Positions 38,005-49,320 of a stretch of DNA of 64,000 nt are shown piece after piece (position 1 is the stretch's first letter; each line of letters opens with the position of its first letter). Both the position numbers and the translations under genes were made by a program. The stretch lies in the NCBI RefSeq assembly GCF_008831285.2, contig NC_045140.1, forward strand, positions 11,528,505 to 11,592,504, written 5' to 3'. This DNA comes from Nymphaea colorata. Its lineage: Eukaryota > Streptophyta > Magnoliopsida > Nymphaeales > Nymphaeaceae. A model generated the notes under the pieces. The model was not told the origin of the DNA, did no database searches, and worked only from the letters and a program-made list of their open reading frames with translations.

Positions 38005-39569
38005 GATCCGTATACAAAATCACTTGGGCAAGGAAGACAACTTAAAACAAAAGTAACTTTTAACTTCATTCGACATCAACCGTATACAAAATAGCTTTGT
38101 CATCCATTTATACGGACGAGAATAGAAACGGGTCGGGTCCTGAACAAGTGCCCGAATTCAAACAGACCCACTTAGATACAAAATGAATATACTAACAAAA
38201 TGGATAACGAAATAACATATGTAAACCAAATTTACATTTCAACCCTTGGTCCGCCTCGAGTATCTACGTAGAGGAACCTCCTCTCGCGTAAGCTCTGGGT
38301 CCACAGAGGATCCCACCACTGAAGCTCATGTACGACACTAATGCCCAAAGGTGAAACCTGAGGTGAGGAACTGGACCCAGGAGAGTGACGGGTCTGGTCC
38401 TGCCCTGCATCACTGAGGAAATGGTGGCAGAGAGCTTTAGGGAGACATCGAAGAGTCTCAAGTAGAAAGGCATGGAGAATGAGGAGTCTTGTCCACACAG
38501 CTTTGGGTAAGGGCAGTTTGTCCCCTCCTTGATGCGATTTCTATCCTGGAACGTGACGGGTCTTGCAAAGAGTAGACCTAAACCAAGTTTTTGATAATTA
38601 TCCAACATCTTAAGCCTAATATGATTGTTCTACTTGATACCAAACTCATAACAGAATGTATCCACAAGTTCCATTTGAAGGCTCTGAACTATGGTTTAGT
38701 CTCCAATGTATTAAGGGGAAACCTACGGGCAAGAGATATGGCCTTCTGGAAGCAGTCCAGTTATTCTAGAATAAATTCTGGAGTCATGCCCACAAGAAGG
38801 TTTACTTGAACATAAACTAGGAGTTGTTCAATCAATGAGTGAAAATTTATTTGATTTTTTCAATCTTAAGGATGCAATTTTTTTGAAAAATGTGATTGCC
38901 ATTATTAGAATATCTTTTAGCACAAACTTTCTATTTTTACTTATGATGTATATAAAATTTAAATGACAAAAAAATTATTTAATCTAGTCATTGATCTGTA
39001 GTCTTAAAAATTTATAATTCTAGAAAATTACCCCAATTACGGCCTCAGATTTTCCAACAACTACCAAATAAGGATCTATATTTACCATTACCCTTTAAAT
39101 GTGATTTGAGGTAAAAGAAAATCATAGTAATCTAATCTCTTTGCATGTTTTCTGCAAAGTAAATAACTCATTTTTAACTTCAAATAATAATAGAAAAAAT
39201 TCAAAATTTTACATTTTAACAATTACAATTTAATTAAAGGCTACTTCTTGGCAGTTATCCACAAATGTGATGGAAAATTATGAATCTTAGGTCAGAGTTT
39301 AGGTTTTGAATTGAGATCCTTTGTTCAGCCTTAATTTTGTTTGAATCTCTTTCATGCCACAAAACATTCAATTATCTCTTTTTTCTAATCTTTGTTTTAG
39401 TAATTTTAACAACCAAATATCTGAAAATGATATTGCATTAAGATTACAGACAGTTTCCAATAAACAAGGAAATGTGAACATGATACCAATGGTGTTAAAT
39501 AAGTGAGAATATGCTTGAATTTATTGATTTCAATTGGATTATGTCTTTTCAAAATTTCCTATGGTGTAG

Positions 39570-39716
39570 TTTGGTGACAGTAACACATTGTTACTATCCC
39601 TTGAATCCACCTCAAAAAATGGCATATTCATGGAAAACTTGTTACATTATTCCATGAATATGTCCCTTATTTTAAGTGGATTTATAGAACAATAATAGTG
39701 TATTCATGTTGCCAAA
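39570..39716. mobile_element. 147-bp foldback MITE
   Basis: Starts tttggtgacagtaacac and ends with a sequence whose reverse complement is tttggcaacatgaatacac. The interior is also palindromic (gcatattcatggaa / ttccatgaatatg), so the whole element can fold on itself. Non-coding. Confidence 0.65.
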
Positions 39717-40412
39717 TGGCTGTATATATACAAATTTAAAAAGTAAAAGTTGACATATTCTAGTAATTTTAATATTATTTATTTGTAATTTCAATTTTCT
39801 CTCTTTTTAGGTAAATAAGTATATAACTTGAATCTCACAAATAATTTGGTTGTTATTATATTTTGTTGATCTTTTTGAATCTTTCTGTTGACTGATTTTT
39901 TAATAGAAAAATCTATTGGAGGCCTGGCCTATGTTCCTTTTATTGCATTTAAAAAAAGAATTTAATATGCTCATGCCCATACATAAAAATGAAAGACCAA
40001 ATCTTTATTTGGGCACAATCTTCTACATTTCATTATCAACCTTGCTTGAAATAAATAGTTAGAGCTATGCACCTTCTTAATTGAGGGATGAAGGAGAACA
40101 TGAGAATCAAGTCTTCTTGAAATAGCTACAAATTGTCAGCCTCCAGACAACACATGTCTGACTAAAGAACATGATGTGATCAACACTTTTCATGTAATAT
40201 TTATACAAGTGGTGATGATTGTTGCTTGGGATTTATGGAGCTATAAAAACCTACTAGTGCATGGAAAAGTGCCAAGTTTATTGGAAACTAAGTTTTAGGG
40301 ATTTGAAAAAAATGTATTAATATGTTCTATGCTTGCCTTGACTCTATCATTTACTCCTCTCAAAGAGAATAGAATGTGTGAATGAAGATTGACATTATCA
40401 CATATAGGATCA

Positions 40413-40504
40413 TTTGACAATGAGAATAATAACATACTATTCCCTTAATATGCCCCAAAGGTTTGGTAGATTCAAAACAATGTATTACCATTCTTATTGC
40501 CAAA
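40413..40504. mobile_element. 92-bp foldback related to the one at 39570
   Basis: The left end tttgacaatgagaataa pairs with the right end, whose reverse complement is tttggcaataagaatgg. End words resemble those of the 39570 element, so the two likely belong to one family. Confidence 0.5.
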
Positions 40505-40883
40505 CAACACATGTGGATAGTTGATCATACACAATCACTAGATATGCATCCAAATTGTCTCACCTATTCTATTAGTGGGAGTGGTCTTACCTTTGGAATT
40601 CAACATAATGTAGTGGATTTTGATTGACTTGGGCTGACAAAGATATGTAGAAACTCAACTTTCTCATATAGGCTGACACTAGTTTCTTGAACAACTTAGT
40701 TGAGTCCTTGCAATAGTTCTTTGAGGCTCTCTATGATTGACATCAAACAACTAAAAGCAGTTGAGATGGCAAGGTTGGGAATGATGGGTAGAGGGCTTGT
40801 AGCTCCTCATTTTAGTGGTTTGCTGACCATAAAACATTGTCTGGCTTTTCTTATAGAAAACTTCTAAAAGAAAAATGTCCTTA

Positions 40884-43800
40884 TGTTCGCACCCCACTCC
40901 TTTTTTCAAGGAGGTCGAAATGCGAGTCATCAAAATTCTTTTAAAATTGGGGTTTTGAGAAAATTTTCAAGAGAAAGGGATCCGCTCGTCGGTACGAGGT
41001 CCAACCATTCCTGCCGCCTTTAACAAGGGTAATTAGACCAAGGACTAAGGATCATTTGGATCATATACGAGTTATTGATGTAAGTCCTATATGTTTATGC
41101 ATTGAGGTTTTGGATTCAAGAGCCGAAATTCATTTTTTTGAATAAATGAATTTGAATATTGGGGGTTTTCAAGTTGGTTTAAAAACTTTTGTTTTGGTGT
41201 TATTTGAAACACATAATTCTTGAGGATTTTTGAAGATTTGGAATTGAGTTCTTTGTTGTGAACTCTAGATGATGATGATCATCTTAAGATAAAAATTGAT
41301 TTTGAACTCTTCTTTTGTCAAATCATGTGATTTGAAGAATTCATTCTTTTGAAAGAACATAGGTTTCAAATTGTTAGAAAACATGTTTTTCAAATGCACT
41401 TTGGCCAAAAGGTTATGAATGCATTGCTTGTGTTTTCTTTTGAAGTTAAGTGAGTTTTACAAATTCTCATTGCAATATGACTTGGTCACTTTTTGCAACT
41501 TAAATTTGAATCACTTAATTCTTTGAGAATGTGCATGTGGTGCCATTGATTTTGAGTGAAAGTGAATGCATGAAACGAGAATGGAAACTATATGGAGCAT
41601 TCATTCTTCTCTCTCTCATAATCCCTCAAGATTCATTCATATGAAACATACATTCTTCACTCCCTCATAATCTCTCAAAGTCCGTATTGCACGTCATACA
41701 ATCTATGCATGAAGATTGATTAAAATGTACGACTTTTTCTATATGTGCTCATTATATGATTAAGCACATGAATTAGAGATGTAGTCCATAAACTTGAGGT
41801 TTGACATAAAATTATCAAAATGGTGAAAATATATAAATGATGTCAAGTTAAATCTTTGAAATGGATGGGAGACGTGGAGGACATCCACTTTTGTCTCAAA
41901 ATAGCTAAAAATCAGACATTGTGTTGATTTAAATAGCTGAAAATTGTCGACATTGATTCCAATAAATATGTTGTTTCTTAGATGGAAATGACAAGTCTTT
42001 CAAATAGATTCAAATTCCAGATTTGATAGTAATGAAATCGTCAACTCTTTTGGATGATTATAGGATAGTTGGTATTTCAAATATGTAAACTTTGACATTC
42101 TTAAACCAATTCCTATGAAACATGATCTGATTTCAACAACATACATACATCTTACGTATGGATTTGCTGAAATTAAGTAAAAATGAAATGAAAATGATTC
42201 ATAGTCTTGCACTAGGAAAATCAATAAAAATGGCCCATTTCCTTAAAAACCGTTTTGAAAACATGTTCCAACCTGATTTTAAGGGAGGAATGTAATTTTT
42301 GACAAGAAATCGGATACATATATGTACATATATAACAATGTATACATATACGTACATTACTTTTCAAAATGAAATTTTATCAAGGGACCGCATGACTCAT
42401 GAATCATGATGATTCATGGCTGGGTTCTTTTATGGAGGAAGATTGAAAACTTGTTTCAAATCTTCCCTACTACCCTTGATTAATTAAATTGAAAGACATG
42501 AATCAAAATGACTGTGAATAAGAAAGAAAATAAAACAATACTCAAGCTTATTCGTCATCATTTCGCCATGCAATGGTGGATCACATTCATAAAACGTATC
42601 CATCCCTTATAGGCATTTTCATCATATACGTGATGTAGCAAAATCACTCTCTCACCGTGGGATTCTCTCATAGTATGGAGTTCAAAATGGTATTAAGTTG
42701 ATTCCTTTGAAAGGGACGTGGCCTTGGGGCCCATTTCAAAATTTGATACTTGGGTTCATATTTAAGAAAAACCGACATATGCATGCATTATGCATTAACA
42801 TGTATATTGAAGCGTAGGTTTCCCTTAGCTGGACATCATTCCCAGCTGTAAGCAAATGAAAATAAACCCTCCCACGAATTGCTGGAATTAAAATAAATCA
42901 ACAATAAGCTAAAGTAGAAGAGAAGTGAGTTAAGATCACCTACCTTGCGGTCGGTCTTGATGTTTGTCCTTCGTCTTCACTGGTTTTCTAACTCAAGCAA
43001 TCCTAAGCAAGAATCCAACCGTGGATTCAAGCTTAGCAAAGCTAGAATAAGAAATAGCTTGCTTGCTGGAATTTGGAGTGGTAAAGAGGGCTTCTCACCA
43101 CGAAAATCCTAAGTAAGGGTTCACTTAAGCACCCTAACTTAGCAAAATCAATGGGGAGAATAGAAGAAAGTGAAGAAGAGAATGGGAGAAAAAGGGGAAG
43201 GGGGCTTGGACGAACCTCTTCTCTCTTCCTTGGCTTCTCCCTCCTAACTCCTTGGCTGCAGCAATTTGATAGAATGCTCCAAAATTTCGTCCTCCCCCTT
43301 GGTGGCCAAGGGGAGGTTTATATAGAGGAGGAAGTGGGTTCAACCACCTTCTTAACTCACCTTGGGAACTTGCTTAAGACCTTGGGGACTTGTAAGATGA
43401 GTTAAATAGACTTTAACGGCTCTAATTGACCATTTCTCAGCCCATTTCCACGAGCTAGGTGGGCTGGGCTAGGTTTGGTCAACATGGGTTCAGACCTAGG
43501 TGACCATTTTGACCAAAATTTTAGACGAAAATGTCCTTGCACAGGGTTTTGCCCTTATTTTGTACTATTTATTTATTTTTTGTTTGAAATCGAGCTTATA
43601 AGGTTAAAACCTAGTTACTAAGCTCCAAATGCCATTGAATTATGATAATTAAATTTAAATTTTAATAAAATTTAAAAATTTTATCAAATTTGGTTCGAAA
43701 AGGGTATTTTCGTCCAAAACTTGATTGAAAATGGATTTCAACTGAATCAAACTTTCACTTGAGAAATTCAATTTAAATTTGGTATTTGATTCATGCATTT

Positions 43801-44705
43801 GACAAATTCAAATGTTTATTTGCCTTTCATAAACCATTTTAGGCTTTTTAATCTTAAGTTGACCGCAGAAGGGCAAAATTATCCAAATTGATCAATTTCG
43901 ACCAATTGACCAAAATCAAAGCTCATTTGCAAGTAGTTTGACTTTATTTGAGGTAATTTGATAAATTTGGGTCAAGAAAGCTCTTAATTGAGCTAAATTG
44001 TATTTTGACTGAGTTTAGTCGAAGTGGGTTTGGTTCGGTCAAAGTCTATTTTCGTCCATTAATTGGATCATGAGACAGACTTACGTTTTGACTGTGTTGA
44101 GCCCATGGTGACCGAACCTAGCTGGAATTGGCACCACATTTGAGTGCACCCGGGTCAAACCTACTTGGATTAAGTAGGTTAGGTGAGTTTGACCAGTCTA
44201 GTAATTGCTTCCTTGAAAATGATTTTTTTCTTTAAGGAGGACCTCGTTAAAGAAGAGAGAGAGACATAAATGTCTCTCTTTTCCTAGGTTTCTCCTTTAT
44301 TTCTTCTTGAAAATGACTTTTCTTCAATTAATTTGAGAGAAAATATTTATTTATTATTTTTTTTGACATGGAGGGGGCATGGCCCCTGGGGGGGCTCTTG
44401 ACCACACGGGCTAGGTGGGGCCCACACGTGGGTCCCACGTAGCATTTTAGACTGAATTAGATCCAATTCTTGGATCTAAGTCAAAATTTGCATTTTGCAA
44501 TTGGATTTGGATTTCAAATGACATTTGCAATTGAATTTGGACTCATAATCCTGCATTGGGATTCGTGTATTGGGTTAAATTCACGATTTGAATCTAATTG
44601 TTCTTTAGATTCGAAATTGGCTTTGAAATTGCAAATTTTCACAATTCTTTTGTGAAATTTTCACATTGCTTCAATTTTGATGTGGAAAAATTTGGGGTGT
44701 TAACA
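40884..44705 (-). repeat. Left LTR (3' LTR of the Tat/Ogre-like element)
   Basis: About 3.82 kb. On the element's strand it starts TGTTAACACCCC and ends GGGGTGCGAACA, giving TG..CA ends with a TGTT/AACA inverted repeat. The first 1.9 kb of + strand sequence recurs from 62108 with roughly 25-35 differences by eye. A polypurine tract adjoins its start. It has no long coding frame; short frames near 43150 are chance. The base before 40884 marks the insertion site, in AT-rich intergenic DNA. Confidence 0.88.
43317..43324 (-). promoter_or_regulatory. LTR TATA box candidate
   Basis: On the element's strand the octamer TATATAAA stands in a GC-richer context (cctcTATATAAAcctcccc). Transcription would begin about 30 bp further along, near 43285, giving U3 of about 1.4 kb and a long R-U5 of about 2.4 kb. 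It is the only perfect plant TATA motif in this context that I noticed in the LTR. Confidence 0.5.
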
Positions 44706-44720
44706 GATGCCCCTCTTTGC
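44706..44720 (-). other. Polypurine tract
   Basis: On the element's strand GCAAAGAGGGGCATC directly precedes the LTR start TGTTAACACCCC. Purine-rich AAAGAGGGG at this place is the expected plus-strand primer site, and the 'GGGGCATCTGTTAACA' wording is common in plant Tat elements. Confidence 0.8.
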
Positions 44721-45762
44721 TGTTAAGCAAATTGAATAATTTGCTTAATAGCAAAGATTCACGCACCAAATTTTTGCAAATCGTTTGGAAAATCCATTTT
44801 TCAAATGATGTTGAACCATCCTCGCTCGAGGGGAAATGCTAGGCATAGACCTGAAATAAGAAGATTTTTCTCCATCTCATTGGAGACTTTGTAGAAGAAT
44901 TAATGTTGGTTGAAAAATTTTGTAATTGTGAAAGTTTTTGCATTTGATGCTTGGAGAAATTTGCCCTCGATGCCTTCTAAACCATTGGCAAGTGTTTTTT
45001 CTCTCCTTTTACTTAGTTTTTCACATACTCGCTTTTGCTTTTGAATTTTGATTTTCTTTTTGAGCCACCCTTCACTCTTGGGAGAAATTCCTCACCACCC
45101 CAAAAGCTACTACGGAGTTCCACCGCTTTGACGGTTTTGTGTAGTTTGCTTTGTTTAATATCAAGTCTATCGGGCTTTCTTCTGAACCCTTGTAACAAGC
45201 TTTGGGCCGGTAACTCCTAGACCAGTTGGCCTCAAGGTACCAAATGTAAAACACTCACCGGGCTTACTTGCTCGAATTCAGAAGGCTTTAGGAGACTTAA
45301 TATAAGCAAAATGTTCATGGATTGCTTTTTAGCTTCACGGCGTAAGCATAGGTCATATGCCCACCCGCGCCTGCTGAGCTTTAAACCAGAGGAACAACTA
45401 CACTCACCCCGAGCTCATTCTCAACTCATTTCGCTTGATAGCTTTTTCTAGCATCTTGCCAAGGTCTTTTAGGTGACAAGACTTTTTCTTATGGCATCTC
45501 ATGCTAGACCTTTACAAATGCCGATTGTCGGGACCAACATTAATTACTATACATTAGTCCCTCAATGTCTGTGAAATTTCTTGCCTATTTCAAGACGATG
45601 CCCTTGCAATTGTCCTCAAGACATGGGTTGAGTTTGAAAATTTTGATGCATTTTTGAAACTTTTCCCTAAGGGATACCATGCCCCTTAGTTGGTTTGAAA
45701 ATTGTTACAAACATGCTTATCAAAGCACAACTATTTTGAATTTTTTTTTTTGAATTGCAAAT
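44721..45762 (-). other. Non-coding region between pol and the 3' LTR (copy A)
   Basis: About 1 kb on the element's strand between the pol stop and the polypurine tract. No frame has protein character. From 44869 onward it recurs after the gap from 53536. Confidence 0.7.
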
Positions 45763-48465
45763 TCAAGTATAGAATTTTTTGAGATGCAAAGCATTAATTG
45801 GATCGGGGATTTCAACCCCATCGGCATCAATCAGTCGATAAGAATTGTGAGGTAGAACCTCTTTGACAACATGTGGTGCTTCCCAGTTCGGCGCCCATTT
45901 TCCTTTGGGTCTACTCCTGAGTGGAACTATGGATCTTAAAACAAGATCATTTACCTGAAATTTTCTTTCAATGACTAATTTGGCATAATGTCGGGCGACT
46001 CTCTTACGATAGACTTCGGCATGCTCTGCCGCTTGTAGTCTTTTCTCGTCTAAGAGGTCTAATTGAGCAAGTCTCTTTTTTTGATATTTGCTAATTGGGA
46101 GTTCAATGAGAGCAGCAAATTTCATTGCTGGTTTTTGGACATGTAATGGAAGGACAATTTCCGTTCCATATACTAATTCTGCTGGTGTAGCATTGGTGGG
46201 TGTCCGAATTGTGGTTCGATACGCCCAAAGTGCATTGTGCATTTTCTCGTGCCAATCTCGGCCTGTTTCAACGGTCCTCTCTAAGACACGAATCAAAATC
46301 TTGTTGGTTGCTTCTGCCTGACCATTACCTTGAGGGTAATATGAGGCAGAAAAGTGATGTTGTATTTTGTGTTTGTGACAAAGATTGCGCATTTTCTCAT
46401 TTTTGAAATGAGTACCGTTATCAGAAACGATATCATGCGGGATGCCAAATCTACACAAAAGATTTTTATGAATGAAGGACACTACGTGTTGTCCTTCGAC
46501 TGTTTTTAAAGTGATCGCTTCCACCCATTTGGTGAAGTAATCTGTAGCTGCAAAAAAATACCTGTGTCCATTTGAGGCAGGTGGATTGATTGGACCGACT
46601 ACGTCGAAGGCCCACATGGAGAATGGCCATGGTGAGCTGACCGAATGAAGGTACGCTGCTGGAGCATGAATCGATGGTGCATGCAACTGACATTTGATGC
46701 ATTTCTTGACAAATTGGTGACAGTCTCTTTGCATTGTGGGCCAATAGTACCCTGCTCTGACTATCTGCTTGACGAGGGTCTGATACCCTACATGTCCCCC
46801 ACAAATTCCTTCATGGGCTTCTTGAATGACTTCTAGTGCCTCATTTGCATCGAGACATCTAGCATATTCTGTGCTGAATCCTCTTCTGTATAGGATGTCG
46901 GCTAGAATGAAATATCTTGAAGACATGTGTCTCAAAACTCTTTGCTCTTTTCGAGACATTTCTGGTGGAAGTGTTCCAGTTTGGAGAAAATCCTTGATGT
47001 TCTGATACCATGGTGTTTCTCTACTTTCTGCTTGCAACACCTGTTCTGGTATGACAAAAGATGGTTGTTCGAGTCTTCCAACTTCAAAAGATCTGATAGA
47101 TTCTTCAGGTTTGAAGGCAATGGTAGAGCCTAAACTGGCTAAACCGTCTGCTATTGGGTTAAATTCTCTTTTGACATGTAAGAGTTGACATTCCTCGAAC
47201 CGTCTTAAGAGGGAAGCTGCTAACTCTTGATATGGGATCAATTTTTGATCTTTGACTTGCCAATCTCCATTGACCTGACTGACAGCTAAGAGAGAATCTC
47301 CAAAAATGCGAACTCTCTGCACTTTAAATTTGAGCAACATTTTGAGTCCTTGGATTAAGGCCTCGTACTCTGCCATATTATGCATGCAGGAAAAATTCAA
47401 TTTGAGAGAGTAAGGAATCATTTCCCTTTCTGGTGTAATGAAAAGTATCCCAATGCCTGCCCCAGCTGTGCTCTTAGATCCATCAAAGTACATCTCCCAA
47501 ATCGGCTCTGGTTCAGTTGTCAGGATTTGCTCATCTGAAAAATCATCATTTGTTCTAATTTCTTCATATAGAGGAAAATCTGCCAATTGGTCTGCAATGG
47601 CTTGCCCCTTGATTGATTTTTGTGACACATATTTCAAATCATATTGCATCAGCAAAACCTGCCACTTTGCTATCCTTCCATTCAGAAATGGCTGTTCGAG
47701 GATATATTTGAGTGGATTAAGTTTGGATAAAATTTTAACTTCACAAGCCAATAGATAATGCCTTAATTTTTGACACATCCACACCAAGGCTAAGCAAGTT
47801 TTTTCCATGTGCGAGTAGTTCTTTTCATACTGCACAAATGTCTTACTGATGTAATAAATGACATGTTCTATTCGGCATCCTTCTTCATATTGAGCCAGAA
47901 ATCCACCACAGGCTGAATCGTTAACTGTGATGTAAAGGAGTAGAGGTTCCCCTAAAATTGGAGGTTTTAAAATTGGTGGACAAAGAAGATACTTCTTGAT
48001 CTTTTCGAATGAGGCTTGACATTCATGCCCCCATTCAAATTTGACTCCTTTCCGCAGTAAATGGTTGAAGGGTTCGCACCTCATGGCGAGATTAGATATA
48101 AACCTTCTGATTGACTGAATTCTGCCTTGCAAGCTGCGTAGCTCCTTAAGATTTGTTGGGGGTGACATTTCGATGATCGCCTTTGCTTTGGAAGGATCCA
48201 TCTCGATTCCCTTTTGGCTGACCATAAATCCCAAAAGCTTACCGGATTCCACACCAAATACACATTTTTGTGGATTCAATCTAAGTTTGTATTGTAAGAG
48301 TCTATCAAAAACTTGAGAGAGAATGTTGATGTGATTCTCCCTTGTTTTTGACTTAATTAGTAGATCATCTACATATGCATCCATGATTTGATGCATTTGG
48401 TCATGAAAAATAGCTGCCATAGCCCTTTGATATGTTGCCCCAGCGTTCTTCAAACCAAATGGCAT
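45763..48465 (-). CDS. Pol: RT end, RNase H, second RNase H, integrase (copy A)
   Basis: 900 codons from the RT palm to the end of pol. Visible: RT YVDD at residues 31-34; Ty3-type RNase H about 173-297, with its first acidic block weakened (LYITVNDSACGG); a second RNase H about 322-445 with the full D328 (MYFDGSK), E366, D390 (IFGDS) and D440 set; integrase zinc finger H551/H558/C589/C592; and integrase core D621, D682 and E718, which is exactly the D,D-35-E spacing. The frame continues upstream through a TGA at 48487 into RT, so the first Met (MPFGLKN) is not a true start. Reverse transcription and integration are the roles. This copy has no internal frameshift, unlike copy B. Confidence 0.9.
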   Translation of the reverse strand: MPFGLKNAGATYQRAMAAIFHDQMHQIMDAYVDDLLIKSKTRENHINILSQVFDRLLQYKLRLNPQKCVFGVESGKLLGFMVSQKGIEMDPSKAKAIIEMSPPTNLKELRSLQGRIQSIRRFISNLAMRCEPFNHLLRKGVKFEWGHECQASFEKIKKYLLCPPILKPPILGEPLLLYITVNDSACGGFLAQYEEGCRIEHVIYYISKTFVQYEKNYSHMEKTCLALVWMCQKLRHYLLACEVKILSKLNPLKYILEQPFLNGRIAKWQVLLMQYDLKYVSQKSIKGQAIADQLADFPLYEEIRTNDDFSDEQILTTEPEPIWEMYFDGSKSTAGAGIGILFITPEREMIPYSLKLNFSCMHNMAEYEALIQGLKMLLKFKVQRVRIFGDSLLAVSQVNGDWQVKDQKLIPYQELAASLLRRFEECQLLHVKREFNPIADGLASLGSTIAFKPEESIRSFEVGRLEQPSFVIPEQVLQAESRETPWYQNIKDFLQTGTLPPEMSRKEQRVLRHMSSRYFILADILYRRGFSTEYARCLDANEALEVIQEAHEGICGGHVGYQTLVKQIVRAGYYWPTMQRDCHQFVKKCIKCQLHAPSIHAPAAYLHSVSSPWPFSMWAFDVVGPINPPASNGHRYFFAATDYFTKWVEAITLKTVEGQHVVSFIHKNLLCRFGIPHDIVSDNGTHFKNEKMRNLCHKHKIQHHFSASYYPQGNGQAEATNKILIRVLERTVETGRDWHEKMHNALWAYRTTIRTPTNATPAELVYGTEIVLPLHVQKPAMKFAALIELPISKYQKKRLAQLDLLDEKRLQAAEHAEVYRKRVARHYAKLVIERKFQVNDLVLRSIVPLRSRPKGKWAPNWEAPHVVKEVLPHNSYRLIDADGVEIPDPINALHLKKFYT

Positions 48466-48486
48466 TACTGTATAGCAGAAGGTACC

Positions 48487-49320
48487 TCATGGGGTTGTAA
48501 ATGATGTTTTGGCTTGATCTTGAGCTGCCAACTTAATTTGGTTATAACCAGAATATCCATCCATAAAGGAGAACATAGCGTGACCTGCGGTACTGTCTAC
48601 CAACAAGTCAATGTTTGGAAGTGGGTAGTCATCCTTTGGTGTAGCCTTATTCAAATCTCTGAAATCGATGCAGAGCCGAATTTTGCCATTTTTCTTTGGG
48701 ACTACCACAATGTTTGCTAACCATTCAGGATAGTCGATTGTTCGGATGAACCCTGCCTTTAGTAGGTCTTCCAGGCCTTCCTTAACTTGCCCCTCAAGAC
48801 GAGGGTCTAGTTTCCTCAACTTTTGTTTGATTGGCTTGCATTCTGGTTTCAATGGTAGTCGATGCTCGACTAATTTTGTATCAAGTCCTGGCATGTCCTC
48901 ATAAGTCCACGCAAAGGCTTCTTGACGCTTTTTGAGGAAGTCTATCAACTCTTTTCTTTCTTCTGCTGAGAGACTTGTTCCAATTTGCAAAATCTTTGGA
49001 CTATCTTCCGTGCCAATGTTAATTTCCTCAATCGGATCATTAATCAGAGGTGACGGTTGATCTTGCCTTCTCATTTGGATGAACTCTGGACATTCGGCCT
49101 CAGTGAGTTCTGGATTTATCTCCTTAAAAGCTTTTGATGTTTGATCCTCAAATACCATCCTAAAGATTGTAAAGAAGTTAGATGAAATTTGAGACATTGT
49201 ATATGGAAGTAATTTGCATTTGTCATTGTATTTTTTTTTTAAGGTATTACAAAATGAAGACACTTGGTCTATTTGAGTACAATGACGACAAAATGACAAA
49301 ATGATGGCGGATTTGTTGAT
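48487..49320 (-). CDS. RT N-terminal part (copy A)
   Basis: Same frame as the segments on both sides, bounded by TGA at 49321 and TGA at 48487. It contains the RT fingers and palm start: EHRLPLKPECKPIKQKLRKL, KAGFIRTIDYPEWLANIVVV, KKNGKIRLCIDFRDLNKATP, then DDYPLPNID and FSFMDGYSGYNQIKLA with the first catalytic Asp. The terminal TGA falls in 'TTP-stop-GTFCYTVMPFGL', where relatives have Trp. The first ~150 bp contain an acceptor-like cttctttacaatctttag. Confidence 0.85.
   Translation of the reverse strand: MNKSAIILSFCRHCTQIDQVSSFCNTLKKKYNDKCKLLPYTMSQISSNFFTIFRMVFEDQTSKAFKEINPELTEAECPEFIQMRRQDQPSPLINDPIEEINIGTEDSPKILQIGTSLSAEERKELIDFLKKRQEAFAWTYEDMPGLDTKLVEHRLPLKPECKPIKQKLRKLDPRLEGQVKEGLEDLLKAGFIRTIDYPEWLANIVVVPKKNGKIRLCIDFRDLNKATPKDDYPLPNIDLLVDSTAGHAMFSFMDGYSGYNQIKLAAQDQAKTSFTTP

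Larger units (their letters stand above)
38005..40883. other. Intergenic; possible LTR remnant and two small foldbacks
   Basis: The first ~600 bp could be the remnant LTR of the decayed element at 34.6-38 kb, judged only by its place beyond the primer-binding-like site; no partner copy is present. Beyond 38.8 kb the sequence is AT-rich with no coding frame. Two related foldback elements (39570-39716, 40413-40504) are listed separately. Confidence 0.45.

Noticed and set aside
43151-43405. Plus-strand frame starting MGRIEESEEENG
   Set aside because: Lies inside the LTR near its TATA box and runs antisense to the element; purine-rich sequence explains its composition.
46088-47758. Plus-strand frames across the pol region, repeated at 54.7-56.4 kb
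   Set aside because: Antisense shadows of RT, RNase H and integrase coding sequence.
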